33,785 nt of DNA from Bacteroidales bacterium (GTDB lineage: Bacteria > Bacteroidota > Bacteroidia > Bacteroidales > Paludibacteraceae). Every line of letters starts with the position of its first letter. Positions within the stretch are counted from its first letter, which is position 1. This document shows, piece by piece, positions 8,830-18,506 of the stretch. Position numbers and translations under genes: made by a program. Under the pieces are notes generated by a model. It had not been told where the DNA came from. It did no database searches and saw nothing but the letters and a program-made list of their open reading frames with translations. The DNA lies in assembly GCA_012517575.1 (NCBI GenBank), contig JAAYUQ010000083.1:1-33785 (forward strand), written 5' to 3'.

Positions 8830-9291
8830 TCAAAAATTAAATAAATCTTCTCTGACAAATTTCACATACTTTGGCTCGGTCGGAACATAACTTTCATCGT
8901 CCCATAGTGTGCTGGTAATCATCAAATCGGCGCTATAACGGTTACATGCAATAGGAACATTATGAATTCTGCACTGACGGAGCAACATTTGAATATCGGC
9001 TTCATGTGGTTGTGGATTCAAATCATCAATGAGAAAAACAGCCAGATTAATCTGTTTCTGCACTACCAATGCAGCAATTTCTGCATCACCTCCTAATGGC
9101 CCCGAGTGCATGCAGGTAATATCCACCTGAACCCCCTTCTCTTCCATTGCCCTTTGAATGAGTTTTCCTGTTGTTCCTGTACAAATCAATTTGTGTTGTG
9201 ATAGCATATCGGCATTATAAACTGCCCATTCCACCATGTCGGCTTTTCGGTTATCGTGTGCTACCAATGCAATTTTCAATTGTTTTCTCAT
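8830..9291 (-). CDS. mgsA: Methylglyoxal synthase
   Basis: A 153-residue protein matching MgsA over its full length. The enzyme converts dihydroxyacetone phosphate to methylglyoxal and phosphate, a bypass of lower glycolysis that relieves sugar-phosphate build-up. Visible residues are the substrate-binding ALVAHDNRKADM (His12), ICTGTTGK, the catalytic SGPLGGDAEI (Asp69, matching E. coli Asp71), and DDLNPQPHEADIQMLLR with His96 and Asp99 (matching E. coli His98 and Asp101). The end NVPIACNRYSADLMITS is also typical. It is cytoplasmic and usually a homohexamer. A -7 box at 9393-9400 would give it its own promoter. Confidence 0.95.
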   Translation of the reverse strand: MRKQLKIALVAHDNRKADMVEWAVYNADMLSQHKLICTGTTGKLIQRAMEEKGVQVDITCMHSGPLGGDAEIAALVVQKQINLAVFLIDDLNPQPHEADIQMLLRQCRIHNVPIACNRYSADLMITSTLWDDESYVPTEPKYVKFVREDLFNF

Positions 9292-9392
9292 AAGTTTTTA
9301 TGTGTTTTTATTAAAAATTCTAATTAGAATTAGCCAATTTTTTGTTTTTTGTCGATGTAAACTTCAAATAATTCTGTAAAATTCAGTATTGG

Positions 9393-9400
9393 CAAAGATA
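9393..9400 (-). promoter_or_regulatory. Candidate -7 box for mgsA
   Basis: On the minus strand the sequence reads TATCTTTG, matching TAnnTTTG, about 100 bp before the mgsA ATG. A TTG lies 24 bp further upstream, slightly farther than the usual spacing for the -33 element. Confidence 0.4.
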
Positions 9401-9455
9401 ATAGTTTTTTGTGGAGAAAATGCTCAATTCATTGAATAAAGATTATCACTTAAGC

Positions 9456-9484
9456 AAAAAGCCGGCAATAAATACCGGCCTTTT
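9456..9484 (-). terminator. Rho-independent terminator after the TonB receptor/lipoprotein pair
   Basis: On the minus strand AAAAGGCCGG-TATTTATTG-CCGGCTTTTT forms a 10-bp stem with one G-U pair, ending in a T-run. It lies 26 bp after the stop of the lipoprotein gene and is placed to end that transcript before mgsA. Confidence 0.85.
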
Positions 9485-9509
9485 GAAAAACACTAAAAAT
9501 TAGAAAAAA

Positions 9510-11426
9510 TTATAACGGATTGCTTTCTATATACTTCCAACCAAACGGTTCACCATCCACACGCTGATACTTGTAAACATAATTAGTTGTAGTAACACCG
9601 TTATATATAGCCGTTGTAACATAGCAGTACAAATCAACGCCGCTAACTTTTGGTTGTGCATCGGGAAATTTCAGACTTAAATAAACGGCCAGCCCTTCTT
9701 TTGTACGTTCATCCAGATAATTCTGTTTTTCTTCGGCAGTAGTCAGGGCAGCATAAGTTGGATCTTTAGCCCTGTCGGATTCACGCCACGAAATATTGCC
9801 ATAATAAGCTGCAAAGCCGTAATAATATTCCGATTGCAGACTGGTGCCATAGTATCCGAGTAAAGAAGGAGTTTCTGTTCCGTAGTTGTCTTTTACATAA
9901 TTTACCACCAGCATATAATCGTCCGTCGGATTGGTACCTTTTTTCATGGTTACTCGCAATGTTGGGTCAAAAATCCAGCCTCCATTCTCCCAGCCTGCAA
10001 AAACAAATTGTTCCGTTCTGGTTTCAATCAGCGAAATAGGCGACCAAACTCCCGACTTGTATATATATTCATCGGCTGTATTTTTGGTGGCACTTGTTTT
10101 ATAAACAACCACTTTCGTAGCTCCTTCCTGTGCAAAGGGAAATTTCATTTTGAGCAATACCGGCAAATAACCCGGAGCCGTAGTAGCACTCAAAGTTGCA
10201 ACGCCCATATTTGCGTAATCTTCATCTGTCAATTGGTAAAAAGAAGCATTTACAAGATTCCACTGTCCGCCTTGATAAATATAATAACTGAATTGAGTGC
10301 GAGGATCTGTGACTGTACTTACCGTTTTGATATCCGAAACCACAACATTATCAATCTGATAAGTAGTAGTTTTCTTGGGATTGGCATCTGCTCTTCCATC
10401 TCCTGTATATTTGAATGCAACATAAATTTTCTTCCCATTAAATGCAGAAAGCTTTAACGTTCCGGCAGAAGTTAACGTACCGTAACCGGAAGTTGGTGTT
10501 TGGGGAATAGTAAAACTCGATGTAACATCTGTCCATGTTGCAGTGGCAACGCCAGCTTCCGTACCATCAAAATTATCGGATATCAGAATACTCAAACAAT
10601 CAGCATTATAGTAACCAACATTTACATCAAAAGTCAAAGACGGAACATGGGCATTTGTCAAATCAATTTGTTTGGTTATCAACCAGACTTGATTTTCGCT
10701 GTTTGAAGCATTAGAGGTAACCTGTGCATATTTATTGTTCGAATATGTGCGACATTCCCACGTTCTTGTTCCCAGAAAATCCTTGTTCAGAATAAAAGAA
10801 TTATCTGCAGAAACAGGCAGAATTTTACCAGATCCTGCTTCATAAGATTCAAAGTTCTCTAAAAAATATTCAATTGTATCTTCGGTTGTTATTGGATCAG
10901 TTGTTGCATATAAATATTCCAAAATTTTAATATCGCCTTCCTTTGCAGCAGGAAATTTTTGGGACAAAAATCCGGGAAGAACACTTTGTGGAGATTTGGA
11001 AGGTGTGAGTGCATAAATATAATCCTGTTGCCAGATAGTTTTATAATCGGCCTGGGTAAGCAGATAATACTGGTACGAACCTGTTTTATACTGATAGGTA
11101 ACTTTAGCGGCAGAACCGTTTGTTGCACCAAAAAATTTGCTTTTCAGCACATAAGGCACTAAAGAAGAAGCAGGAGCTGCAGCAGAAAAAATCTTGCTGC
11201 TGCTCAGCAAGTTGGCAGTAGCTGAATCTTGAGCATTTTTATTGGCCCTTAAGGCTGAAATGATGGTTGTGAAATCGGATTCGGAAATAGTATATTCGTA
11301 ATTTACAGCCTCTTGATAAGTTGTCATTTCATCCAAGCCCGAAAAATTTTCCTCGTTATAATCGCACGACGAAAAGGTCAGTGCAATCATGACAGATGAC
11401 AGGATAAAAATTAAAAGCTTTTTCAT
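9510..11426 (-). CDS. Surface lipoprotein with internal KFP repeats and a choice-of-anchor-J-like domain
   Basis: The 638-residue product begins with a lipoprotein signal (LIFILSSVMIALTFSSC, lipid-carrying Cys21), followed by an acidic start (DYNEENFSG), as in many Bacteroidota surface-exposed lipoproteins. Residues about 187-365 look like a jelly-roll 'choice-of-anchor J' domain (FLENFESY, NKYAQVTSN, ISDNFDG, KIYVAFKYTGDG, TYQIDNVVV). Around it a unit recurs: 'Y-x-L/I-[ST]-x2-D[FY]' near residues 45, 121 and 397, and 'L-x2-KF-x-x-A' near 94, 154, 425 and 583. It follows the TonB receptor gene after 101 bp on the same strand. A SusD-like partner role at the receptor is an inference; the fold does not look like SusD. 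Confidence 0.75.
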   Translation of the reverse strand: MKKLLIFILSSVMIALTFSSCDYNEENFSGLDEMTTYQEAVNYEYTISESDFTTIISALRANKNAQDSATANLLSSSKIFSAAAPASSLVPYVLKSKFFGATNGSAAKVTYQYKTGSYQYYLLTQADYKTIWQQDYIYALTPSKSPQSVLPGFLSQKFPAAKEGDIKILEYLYATTDPITTEDTIEYFLENFESYEAGSGKILPVSADNSFILNKDFLGTRTWECRTYSNNKYAQVTSNASNSENQVWLITKQIDLTNAHVPSLTFDVNVGYYNADCLSILISDNFDGTEAGVATATWTDVTSSFTIPQTPTSGYGTLTSAGTLKLSAFNGKKIYVAFKYTGDGRADANPKKTTTYQIDNVVVSDIKTVSTVTDPRTQFSYYIYQGGQWNLVNASFYQLTDEDYANMGVATLSATTAPGYLPVLLKMKFPFAQEGATKVVVYKTSATKNTADEYIYKSGVWSPISLIETRTEQFVFAGWENGGWIFDPTLRVTMKKGTNPTDDYMLVVNYVKDNYGTETPSLLGYYGTSLQSEYYYGFAAYYGNISWRESDRAKDPTYAALTTAEEKQNYLDERTKEGLAVYLSLKFPDAQPKVSGVDLYCYVTTAIYNGVTTTNYVYKYQRVDGEPFGWKYIESNPL

Positions 11427-11527
11427 ATGTCGTAATTTTAATTTATTTGTAAAACTTGTTGAAAAAAATACCGCAAAAAGCAGTTATTTCTTGAGTTGTT
11501 TTGCTGAATGACTAAAAATATTTTTTC

Positions 11528-14194
11528 TTAAAATCTAACTCGCAAACTGATGGAATAGGTTCTTCCAAAGCCATACAACACCGCGGTATTTTTCCATTCG
11601 TCGGAAGCAGAAGTTGTTGGCGTCAAGTCTTGAGCATCAGTAATATATTCCTGATCCAGCAAATTATTGATCACGCCATTCAACGTAGCATCAAATCCCT
11701 GAAGTTTGAACTTGTAATTGGCATTAAAGTCAAAAATTCCTGCTGCCGGAATTTTCCACGGTGTGGTATAATTGGTTGTTCCAACGTTAGCCGCTATGGT
11801 AAAATTGGCATAGTTGCGGGCATAATGCGTATAATCCAATCCTGCAGAAAAATCTTTCAGGAAATTATATTTTGCACCCAAAGCAAAAGTGGTTTGAGCC
11901 GAGTTGCCCACTTTAACACCTTTTAAATTCAAATTGACAAATGCATGATCGGCTGAAAACATTTGGATCACATTTCCATTTTTATCCACTGTGGAGCCAC
12001 TTGCATTTACTGGCTGGCCATCCTTATTAAATACATATCCCGTAGCGTTGCTGGTCCATTCCCAGTCACCAAGCGACAACATACCCGTCAGCTCGAGATT
12101 CTTCATGGGCTTACTTACAAAATCAATTTCTATCCCTTGATGAAGAGCATTAACGCCTTTCAGATTGACAACTCCATCATCGGAATTGGAGCCAAAAGAA
12201 CGAACCATTGTTTTATCCATCCAACTGGTACGGTAAAGATTCAAATTGGCCGTTATAAATTTAGAGCGATAACCGTATCCCAATTCGGTCGAAAAAACTT
12301 TTTCGTTGACCGCATTTTTATTTACGGCATTGCTGGTATGAATAGTTACAAAATAACCGCCCGACATAAATGGAGCACGAGAAATATAACCGATATTGCC
12401 AAAAACGTTGTGTTTATCGGTAAGGTTATAATTGACACCTGTTTTGGCAGTAAAGCCCAAAAAACTTTTTGAATCGGATTTTTCGTTGTCGTAATAAAAA
12501 CGATCAATTTTCCAGTAAGTGCTGTTTGACAAAGAACCGGCCACATACATATTTAGTTTCCCTTTGGAATATTCGGCTTGCGAAAAAACGCCTTCCTGAG
12601 TAACATAACCCGTATTGTCGCGATAAACAATGTCTCCAACCTGAAGTTTTTCATTTACATAAGCGGGATTACCTGCATTCACCGAGTTTTTTACATTTAC
12701 TCTGGCGGGATCGATAAAAAATTTGCCACCCATTAAGTCCACCAGTACAGCATCGTGCATTCCGGCATAGTAACGCAAATCGAGTCCTCCGTAAAAATCG
12801 ATATTTTGTCCAAATTTGGTTGTGAAAGTAGAAAGCAGTCCCAACCAGGTGTGGTTATTTCTCGAATCGGCTATTACTGCTTGTGAGCCATTGGGATTGG
12901 CAGCATTTTCTGCCTGCAATTTTCCATAATCCATATAACCATCCAAAGTGCGGTAAGTAGTATTTAACAAACCGGTGGCCGTGTTGGTTCCATACATTAA
13001 AGTCCCTGTATTTCCTCTCCAACCATAACCGCCGCCGTTTCCAATGGAAAGATATAAAGCTGAAGAAAGGCTCGATTTGTCATTCATGTTCCAATAATGA
13101 TTCAACGACAACTGAGGTTTGTGATAGTGATTGTAATTACCTGTTTTTTTCTGACCATTTTCATCAAAACCATAAGTAGGATTAAATTTATAACCATCTT
13201 TCAACTTCTGCCATTCCGGAATCAGCAGTTTGTCTCCATTGTATCGCTGATTGTGCCATTGAGGCGCCCCAAAAGCCGTGAACGAAATTTGATGATTGAT
13301 ATTGATAATTTTTGAAATATTGACAAAATAGGAGTAACTTTCAAATTCTGTTCCCTGAATGTAACCATTTCCCCAAGTTTTTGCTCCCAGGAAAGTCATA
13401 GCCCAGCCCGACTCGGAAAGCCCAGTGGAAACATTAAACGAAATTTTATTGTATCCATCATTCCCCATAGAATAGGAAAAAGAACCACCCTTCTTAGCAT
13501 CGGTGGATTTAGTAACTATGTTAATGGAACCGCCCACCGAAGGAGCCGCAACTTTAGAAGCGCCAAGTCCTCTTTGCACCTGCATCGAACGGGTAACATC
13601 ACTCAATCCCGCCCAGTTTGACCAGTAAACTCCTCCCCACTCCATATCATTCATAGGAACTCCATTGATCATGACGGCAATGTTGGCCGATTCAAAACCA
13701 CGCAGATTGATACGTGAATCACCAAAACCACCACCTTGTTTGGTTGCATACACACCGGGAGTAGATTTTAATATTTCGGGAAATTCCTGCGTACCCAGCT
13801 TTTCCTCAATTACCAAAGGCTCAATAACAGACAAAGCCACAGGTGTTTTACGACGAATAGCCAATGAAGAAGTAACGGTTACATCGTTCAAACCAATGGC
13901 TTCAGACTCCAATTGTACAACTCCCAAATTAACGTTGTTTGAAGAAACTTGAACATTCTTAGTAGAATAACCAACATAAGAAAACCTGAGTTCATGTTTC
14001 CCCTCCGGCAATTTAAGAGAAAAACTTCCATCAAGTGTTGTTGTTGTCCCAATTCCCAAAGCGGGTTGGAGAACACTTACCCCAACCAAAGGTTCATTGG
14101 TAGCTTTATCCACTACCACGCCTTTAACTGAAGCTTGCGAAAAAACAAACTGTGCAAGCATCATCATGAAAAGAAATGAAAATACTTTTCTCAT
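11528..14194 (-). CDS. TonB-dependent outer membrane receptor with carboxypeptidase-like N-terminal domain
   Basis: An 888-residue outer membrane transporter. It has a signal peptide (MRKVFSFLFMMMLAQFVFSQ). A CarboxypepD-reg-like beta-sandwich lies at about 22-95 (VKGVVVDKATNEPLVGVSV, LRFSYVGYSTKNV). The plug is at about 115-235 (LKSTPGVYAT, INLRGFESANIAVMINGVPMND, GLGASKVAAPSVGGSINIVT), followed by a 22-strand-type barrel that ends in aromatic YSISLRVRF. It imports a ligand with TonB-ExbBD energy. The ligand is not evident: no iron-starvation or glycan-degrading genes are adjacent and there is no SusD gene, only the lipoprotein downstream. The two genes probably form an operon ending at the terminator at 9456-9484. 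Confidence 0.92.
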   Translation of the reverse strand: MRKVFSFLFMMMLAQFVFSQASVKGVVVDKATNEPLVGVSVLQPALGIGTTTTLDGSFSLKLPEGKHELRFSYVGYSTKNVQVSSNNVNLGVVQLESEAIGLNDVTVTSSLAIRRKTPVALSVIEPLVIEEKLGTQEFPEILKSTPGVYATKQGGGFGDSRINLRGFESANIAVMINGVPMNDMEWGGVYWSNWAGLSDVTRSMQVQRGLGASKVAAPSVGGSINIVTKSTDAKKGGSFSYSMGNDGYNKISFNVSTGLSESGWAMTFLGAKTWGNGYIQGTEFESYSYFVNISKIININHQISFTAFGAPQWHNQRYNGDKLLIPEWQKLKDGYKFNPTYGFDENGQKKTGNYNHYHKPQLSLNHYWNMNDKSSLSSALYLSIGNGGGYGWRGNTGTLMYGTNTATGLLNTTYRTLDGYMDYGKLQAENAANPNGSQAVIADSRNNHTWLGLLSTFTTKFGQNIDFYGGLDLRYYAGMHDAVLVDLMGGKFFIDPARVNVKNSVNAGNPAYVNEKLQVGDIVYRDNTGYVTQEGVFSQAEYSKGKLNMYVAGSLSNSTYWKIDRFYYDNEKSDSKSFLGFTAKTGVNYNLTDKHNVFGNIGYISRAPFMSGGYFVTIHTSNAVNKNAVNEKVFSTELGYGYRSKFITANLNLYRTSWMDKTMVRSFGSNSDDGVVNLKGVNALHQGIEIDFVSKPMKNLELTGMLSLGDWEWTSNATGYVFNKDGQPVNASGSTVDKNGNVIQMFSADHAFVNLNLKGVKVGNSAQTTFALGAKYNFLKDFSAGLDYTHYARNYANFTIAANVGTTNYTTPWKIPAAGIFDFNANYKFKLQGFDATLNGVINNLLDQEYITDAQDLTPTTSASDEWKNTAVLYGFGRTYSISLRVRF

Positions 14195-14238
14195 AAGAAT
14201 TCTCTTTTTTAGTTTTTAATTTTTTAAGATAAGCAGGG

Positions 14239-14246
14239 CAAATATA
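14239..14246 (-). promoter_or_regulatory. Candidate -7 box for the TonB receptor operon
   Basis: The minus strand reads TATATTTG, a full match to TAnnTTTG, 45 bp before the receptor start codon. No TTTG -33 element stands at the normal distance. Confidence 0.5.
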
Positions 14247-14562
14247 TTCCATTTTTTGAATATCCCATATTATTGAAACCAAAAGTTATAAACAATGTAA
14301 CAAAATTGTAATAACCGAAAAAACAAAGAAAAAAGTAAAAACGTTAATTTAATTACGAAATAACACTATTAGTTTTATAATTCTAAAAAATATTCAAAAT
14401 CTATTGTTCAAAACAATAAATTAAAACCGAAATTCTTCATTATTAAATTTTCTTAAAAATTGAAATAGCCACAATTCTGCTCAATAAACTGCACCCAAAA
14501 GAAAGGTTACCATACAAAAAAGAATATGCTTAAGCGAGAACATGGATTTGACTAAAAATTAG

Positions 14563-14570
14563 TATTTTTG
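14563..14570 (+). promoter_or_regulatory. Candidate -7 box for guaD
   Basis: TATTTTTG followed by C matches TAnnTTTG and lies 52 bp before the guaD ATG. The nearest TTTG is only 12 bp upstream, too close for a normal -33 element, so the site is supported by the -7 box alone. Confidence 0.45.
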
Positions 14571-14622
14571 CATAATTGTTTCAAAAACCCCAAAATAAAA
14601 TAAAGAAGAATACGATAAAAAT

Positions 14623-15093
14623 ATGGAGATTGAAAAAAAATTCATGCGTAAAGCAATTGAATTGTCTCTGAACAATATAAAAAAAGGCGGAGGTCCATTT
14701 GGTGCAGTTATTGTAAAAGATGGGAAAATCATTGCCACCGGAGTCAACCGTGTTACAGCCAATAACGACCCCACCGCACACGCCGAAATTAATGCTATCA
14801 GAAAAGCAGCAGCAAAATTGAAAAATTTCGACCTGTCGGGATGCGAAATCTACACTTCCTGCGAGCCTTGCCCCATGTGTCTGGGCGCTATTTATTGGGC
14901 TCATATCGACAAAATGTATTTTGCCAACACCAAAGTCGATGCTCAAAATGCAGGATTTGATGATTCTTTTATCTACGAAGAAATAAATCTGAAGCCTGAA
15001 GACCGAAAATTAAAATTGCAGCAACTGCTCCGAGAGGAGGCCATTGCAGCATTTGAAACATGGAAAAATACAACAAATAAAACAGAATACTGA
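14623..15093 (+). CDS. guaD: Guanine deaminase (cytidine-deaminase fold)
   Basis: This 156-residue protein matches B. subtilis-type GuaD from end to end, including the same length and the C-terminal tail (FETWKNTTNKTEY). It deaminates guanine to xanthine for purine salvage or catabolism. Zinc ligands are His53 (TAHAEINAIR), Cys83 and Cys86 (SCEPCPMC), and Glu55 is the proton shuttle. The segment after the zinc site (GAIYWAHIDKMYFANT, AGFDDSFIYEEI) is typical of GuaD and separates it from the tRNA adenosine deaminase TadA. It is cytoplasmic and a domain-swapped dimer in the family. It lies 41 bp upstream of mfd. Confidence 0.92.
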   Translation: MEIEKKFMRKAIELSLNNIKKGGGPFGAVIVKDGKIIATGVNRVTANNDPTAHAEINAIRKAAAKLKNFDLSGCEIYTSCEPCPMCLGAIYWAHIDKMYFANTKVDAQNAGFDDSFIYEEINLKPEDRKLKLQQLLREEAIAAFETWKNTTNKTEY

Positions 15094-15134
15094 ATATTGC
15101 TTTTACTAAAACATTTAATAGTTAAATTTACATA

Positions 15135-18100
15135 TTGAATATCTCTGATTTTCAACAACTTTATGCTCAACATCCGCATCTGCTGCGGCTGAAAGACTGG
15201 GCAAATTCACTCGAACAGAATTTAAAAATTTCCGGTTTGAGCGGGTCATCATCTGCTCTCGTTTTTTCTTCGCTGTTCAAAGCCGTTCCTCAACACCATC
15301 TTATTATCATGAATGATGCCGACGAAGCAGGTTATATCTACAACGATCTCAAACTGTTGCTGTCTGAAAACGAAATTTATTTTTTCCCTTCTTCCTTTAA
15401 AAGAGCAATAAAGCTGTCGCAACTGGATGCTGCCAACGATATTTTAAGAACTGAAGTTCTGAATCGCCTTGCCAATAATCCTCAGCCATGCATTATTGTT
15501 TCTTATCCCGAAGCGGTGATGCAAAAAATTGTTTCGCTTCAAAGTATGCGACAAAAAACTTTGAAACTTCGTGTAGGAGAAAATATAAGTATCGATTTTA
15601 TCAACGAAATGCTTTTCGACTTTGGTTTTCAACGCGTTGATTTTGTTTATGAACCTGGACAGTTCTCGATTAGAGGTGGAATTGTGGATATTTTTTCCTT
15701 TGCCTATGAACTCCCCTACCGTTGCGACTTTTTTGGGGACGAAATAGAATCCATTCGAGTTTTCGATATCGAAACCCAACTATCCAAAGAAAAAAAAAAT
15801 GAAATTGAAATTGTACCCGATTTGCATCGAGACAGTAAATTGCCACATGTTTCCTTCTTTGAATTTATTCCTCAAAATACTCTGCTGAGTTTCACACAAC
15901 CAAGTTACGTCCACGAACGCATTAACCAACTTTATGATGAATTTTTGGTTAAAGCAAATTCCGAAGGACATGAAACGCCTCATCTTCATAAAACACTGAT
16001 TACCGGTGACCAATGGTTGGAGTTGATTGATTCATTCAGAAAAATAGACTGGGGAATCGGGAAAAATTTTTTCAAACCTTCAACCCAGATTGTTTTCAAC
16101 ACTTCTCCTCAACCTGTTTTTCATAAAAACTTCGACTTGATCAGCGATCATTTAAAAAAGAAAATCGAAGAAGGATACCGCATTTACATCATGAGCGACA
16201 GTGTGAAACAAACCGATCGCATTGCCGCCATTTTTGAAGATCGCGGCGACAAAATTCCTTTTCAACCGATAAAGTCTACTCTTCATGAAGGTTTTATCGA
16301 TCATGACCTTTCTCTTTTGTGCTATACCGATCATCAGATTTTTGACCGCTTCCACAAGTACCAGCTTAGCACCGATAAAACGCGTCAGGGAAAAGTGGTG
16401 ATGACCTTAAAGGAACTTAACCAGCTTAAAATTGGCGATTATATGGTACATGTTGATCATGGTATCGGAGTATTCGGCGGGCTGGTACGGACCGAAGTGA
16501 ACGGAAAAATGCAGGAAATGGTAAAACTGATTTACAAGGATGACGATATCCTTTTTGTCAGCATTCATTCGCTGCATCGCATATCAAAATATAAAGGAAA
16601 AGAAGGAGACTCGCCTCACATCAACAAATTAGGTTCCGGAGCTTGGGAACGCTTGAAAGAACGGACAAAGTCTAAAGTCAAAGATATTGCACGCGAATTG
16701 ATAAAACTTTATGCCCAACGTAATGCAGAAGAAGGATTTCGATTCTCGCCCGACACCTATTTACAACAGGAACTGGAGGCTTCGTTTATTTACGAAGATA
16801 CGCCTGATCAGACCAAAGCTACAGTAGAAATAAAAAAAGATATGGAATCGACTTTGCCTATGGACCGGCTCATTTGTGGCGATGTAGGTTTCGGTAAAAC
16901 AGAAGTAGCCATCAGGGCTGCTTTTAAAGCTGTGGCCGACAACAAACAAGTTGCTGTACTGGTCCCCACCACTGTGCTCGCTGTACAACATTACCATACC
17001 TTCAAAGAACGACTGCAGGATTTTCCCTGTAATGTAGATTATCTTACCAGAGCACGTTCTGCAAAAGATACAAAGGAAATTCTCGAACGCTTGGCCAAAG
17101 GCGAAATAGATATCATCATTGGAACACATAAACTAATTGGCAAATCGGTAAAATTCAAAGATCTTGGATTGCTCATAATTGACGAGGAACAGAAATTTGG
17201 CGTAGCAGTGAAAGAAAAACTGAAACAAATGAAAGTGAATGTAGATACATTAACCATGACTGCCACCCCCATTCCCCGAACTTTGCAATTTTCACTGATG
17301 GGAGCCAGAGATTTGTCCATCATTTCAACTCCCCCACCCAATCGTTATCCGGTGCAAACCGAAATTCACCGTTTCGACGAAGATGTAATTCGTGAAGCCA
17401 TTCAGCTGGAAATGAATAGAAACGGCCAGGTATTTTTTGTACACAACCGCATTCAGAATATTTATGCCATTCAGGCCACGATAAAAAGGCTTGTTCCAGG
17501 TTGTCGTGTTGCTGTGGGTCATGGTCAAATGCCACCCGATGAGTTGGAAGAAGTGATTGTCGATTTCATCAACTACGACTATGATGTATTGGTAGCCACT
17601 ACAATTATCGAATCGGGTATCGATATTCCGAATGTCAATACCATTATTATCAACAATGCCCATACTTTCGGATTGAGCGATTTGCATCAGTTAAGAGGAA
17701 GAGTAGGCCGCAGCAATCGAAAAGCTTTCTGTTATCTACTGACACCCGAATTTCAATTGCTGACTACCGAAGCTCGGCATCGGCTCGAAGCCATTGAAAC
17801 TTTTGCCGATTTAGGAAGCGGATTCAACATTGCCATGCAGGATTTGGATATTCGGGGTGCAGGCAATCTGTTGGGAGCAGAGCAAAGCGGATTTATTGCC
17901 GACCTCGGTTACGAAACTTATCAGAAAGTGCTTAACGAAGCTGTTCAGGAACTGAAAGACGAAGAATTTGCTGACTTGTATGCCGAAGTGGAAGAAAAAA
18001 CCTCAACTGCCAGCGCTTATGTAACCGATTGTCAGATAGATTCTGATTTGGAATTATTGTTCCCTTCCGATTATGTCGAAAATGTTTCTGAACGAATCAA

Positions 18101-18506
18101 TCTGTACCGACAACTCGACAGCATTGAAAACGAAAACCAGTTGACAGCTTTTGAAAAGGAAATCGAAGACCGCTTCGGTAAAATTCCACCTCAGGGAAAA
18201 AGTCTCATTTTGATGGTACGGCTGCGATGGCTGGCCATAAATTTGGGTATCGAAAAAATGGTTTTGAAAAACCAACAAATGACAGCTTATCTCGTTTCAA
18301 ATCAAAAATCTCATTATTACCAATCCGATACTTTTGGCGAAATACTGAGATATGCCGCCTCCCATCCACATCAATGTCAACTCCGCGAAAAAAACGGTCG
18401 ACGGTCTATTATCTTCCTAAAAGTAACATCGGTAGAAAAAGCGTGGGAAATTCTTTCGGAAATCAATCGTAATTTGGAGACTGCAAAACAGCTAAAGGCG
18501 GTGTAA
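15135..18506 (+). CDS. mfd: Transcription-repair coupling factor Mfd
   Basis: A 1123-residue Mfd, the ATP-driven translocase that removes stalled RNA polymerase and recruits UvrA to lesions. In order: a UvrB-like N-terminal part (FSIRGGIVDIFSF), the RNA-polymerase-interacting CarD-like domain near 425-490 (IGDYMVHVDHGIGVFGGL), helicase motif I GDVGFGKTE near 581, motif II IDEEQ near 682, TATPIPRTL, QLRGRVGRS, and the C-terminal D7 domain near 960-1070. The start is a TTG: an in-frame stop lies at 15123-15125 with no ATG after it, and the first in-frame ATG is over 50 codons downstream, inside the conserved N-terminus (ISDFQQLYAQHPHLLRL). The gene is intact. Confidence 0.96.
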   Translation: MNISDFQQLYAQHPHLLRLKDWANSLEQNLKISGLSGSSSALVFSSLFKAVPQHHLIIMNDADEAGYIYNDLKLLLSENEIYFFPSSFKRAIKLSQLDAANDILRTEVLNRLANNPQPCIIVSYPEAVMQKIVSLQSMRQKTLKLRVGENISIDFINEMLFDFGFQRVDFVYEPGQFSIRGGIVDIFSFAYELPYRCDFFGDEIESIRVFDIETQLSKEKKNEIEIVPDLHRDSKLPHVSFFEFIPQNTLLSFTQPSYVHERINQLYDEFLVKANSEGHETPHLHKTLITGDQWLELIDSFRKIDWGIGKNFFKPSTQIVFNTSPQPVFHKNFDLISDHLKKKIEEGYRIYIMSDSVKQTDRIAAIFEDRGDKIPFQPIKSTLHEGFIDHDLSLLCYTDHQIFDRFHKYQLSTDKTRQGKVVMTLKELNQLKIGDYMVHVDHGIGVFGGLVRTEVNGKMQEMVKLIYKDDDILFVSIHSLHRISKYKGKEGDSPHINKLGSGAWERLKERTKSKVKDIARELIKLYAQRNAEEGFRFSPDTYLQQELEASFIYEDTPDQTKATVEIKKDMESTLPMDRLICGDVGFGKTEVAIRAAFKAVADNKQVAVLVPTTVLAVQHYHTFKERLQDFPCNVDYLTRARSAKDTKEILERLAKGEIDIIIGTHKLIGKSVKFKDLGLLIIDEEQKFGVAVKEKLKQMKVNVDTLTMTATPIPRTLQFSLMGARDLSIISTPPPNRYPVQTEIHRFDEDVIREAIQLEMNRNGQVFFVHNRIQNIYAIQATIKRLVPGCRVAVGHGQMPPDELEEVIVDFINYDYDVLVATTIIESGIDIPNVNTIIINNAHTFGLSDLHQLRGRVGRSNRKAFCYLLTPEFQLLTTEARHRLEAIETFADLGSGFNIAMQDLDIRGAGNLLGAEQSGFIADLGYETYQKVLNEAVQELKDEEFADLYAEVEEKTSTASAYVTDCQIDSDLELLFPSDYVENVSERINLYRQLDSIENENQLTAFEKEIEDRFGKIPPQGKSLILMVRLRWLAINLGIEKMVLKNQQMTAYLVSNQKSHYYQSDTFGEILRYAASHPHQCQLREKNGRRSIIFLKVTSVEKAWEILSEINRNLETAKQLKAV

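Larger units (their letters stand above)
14195..14622. other. Divergent intergenic region (tonB receptor / guaD)
   Basis: A very AT-rich 428-bp divergent spacer. It contains a minus-strand -7 box (14239-14246) near the receptor gene and a plus-strand -7 box (14563-14570) near guaD. I see no further gene, hairpin terminator or repeat in it. Confidence 0.6.

Noticed and set aside
11963-12472. 169-codon + frame opposite the TonB receptor
   Set aside because: It is antisense to a well-supported outer membrane receptor with full plug and barrel features.
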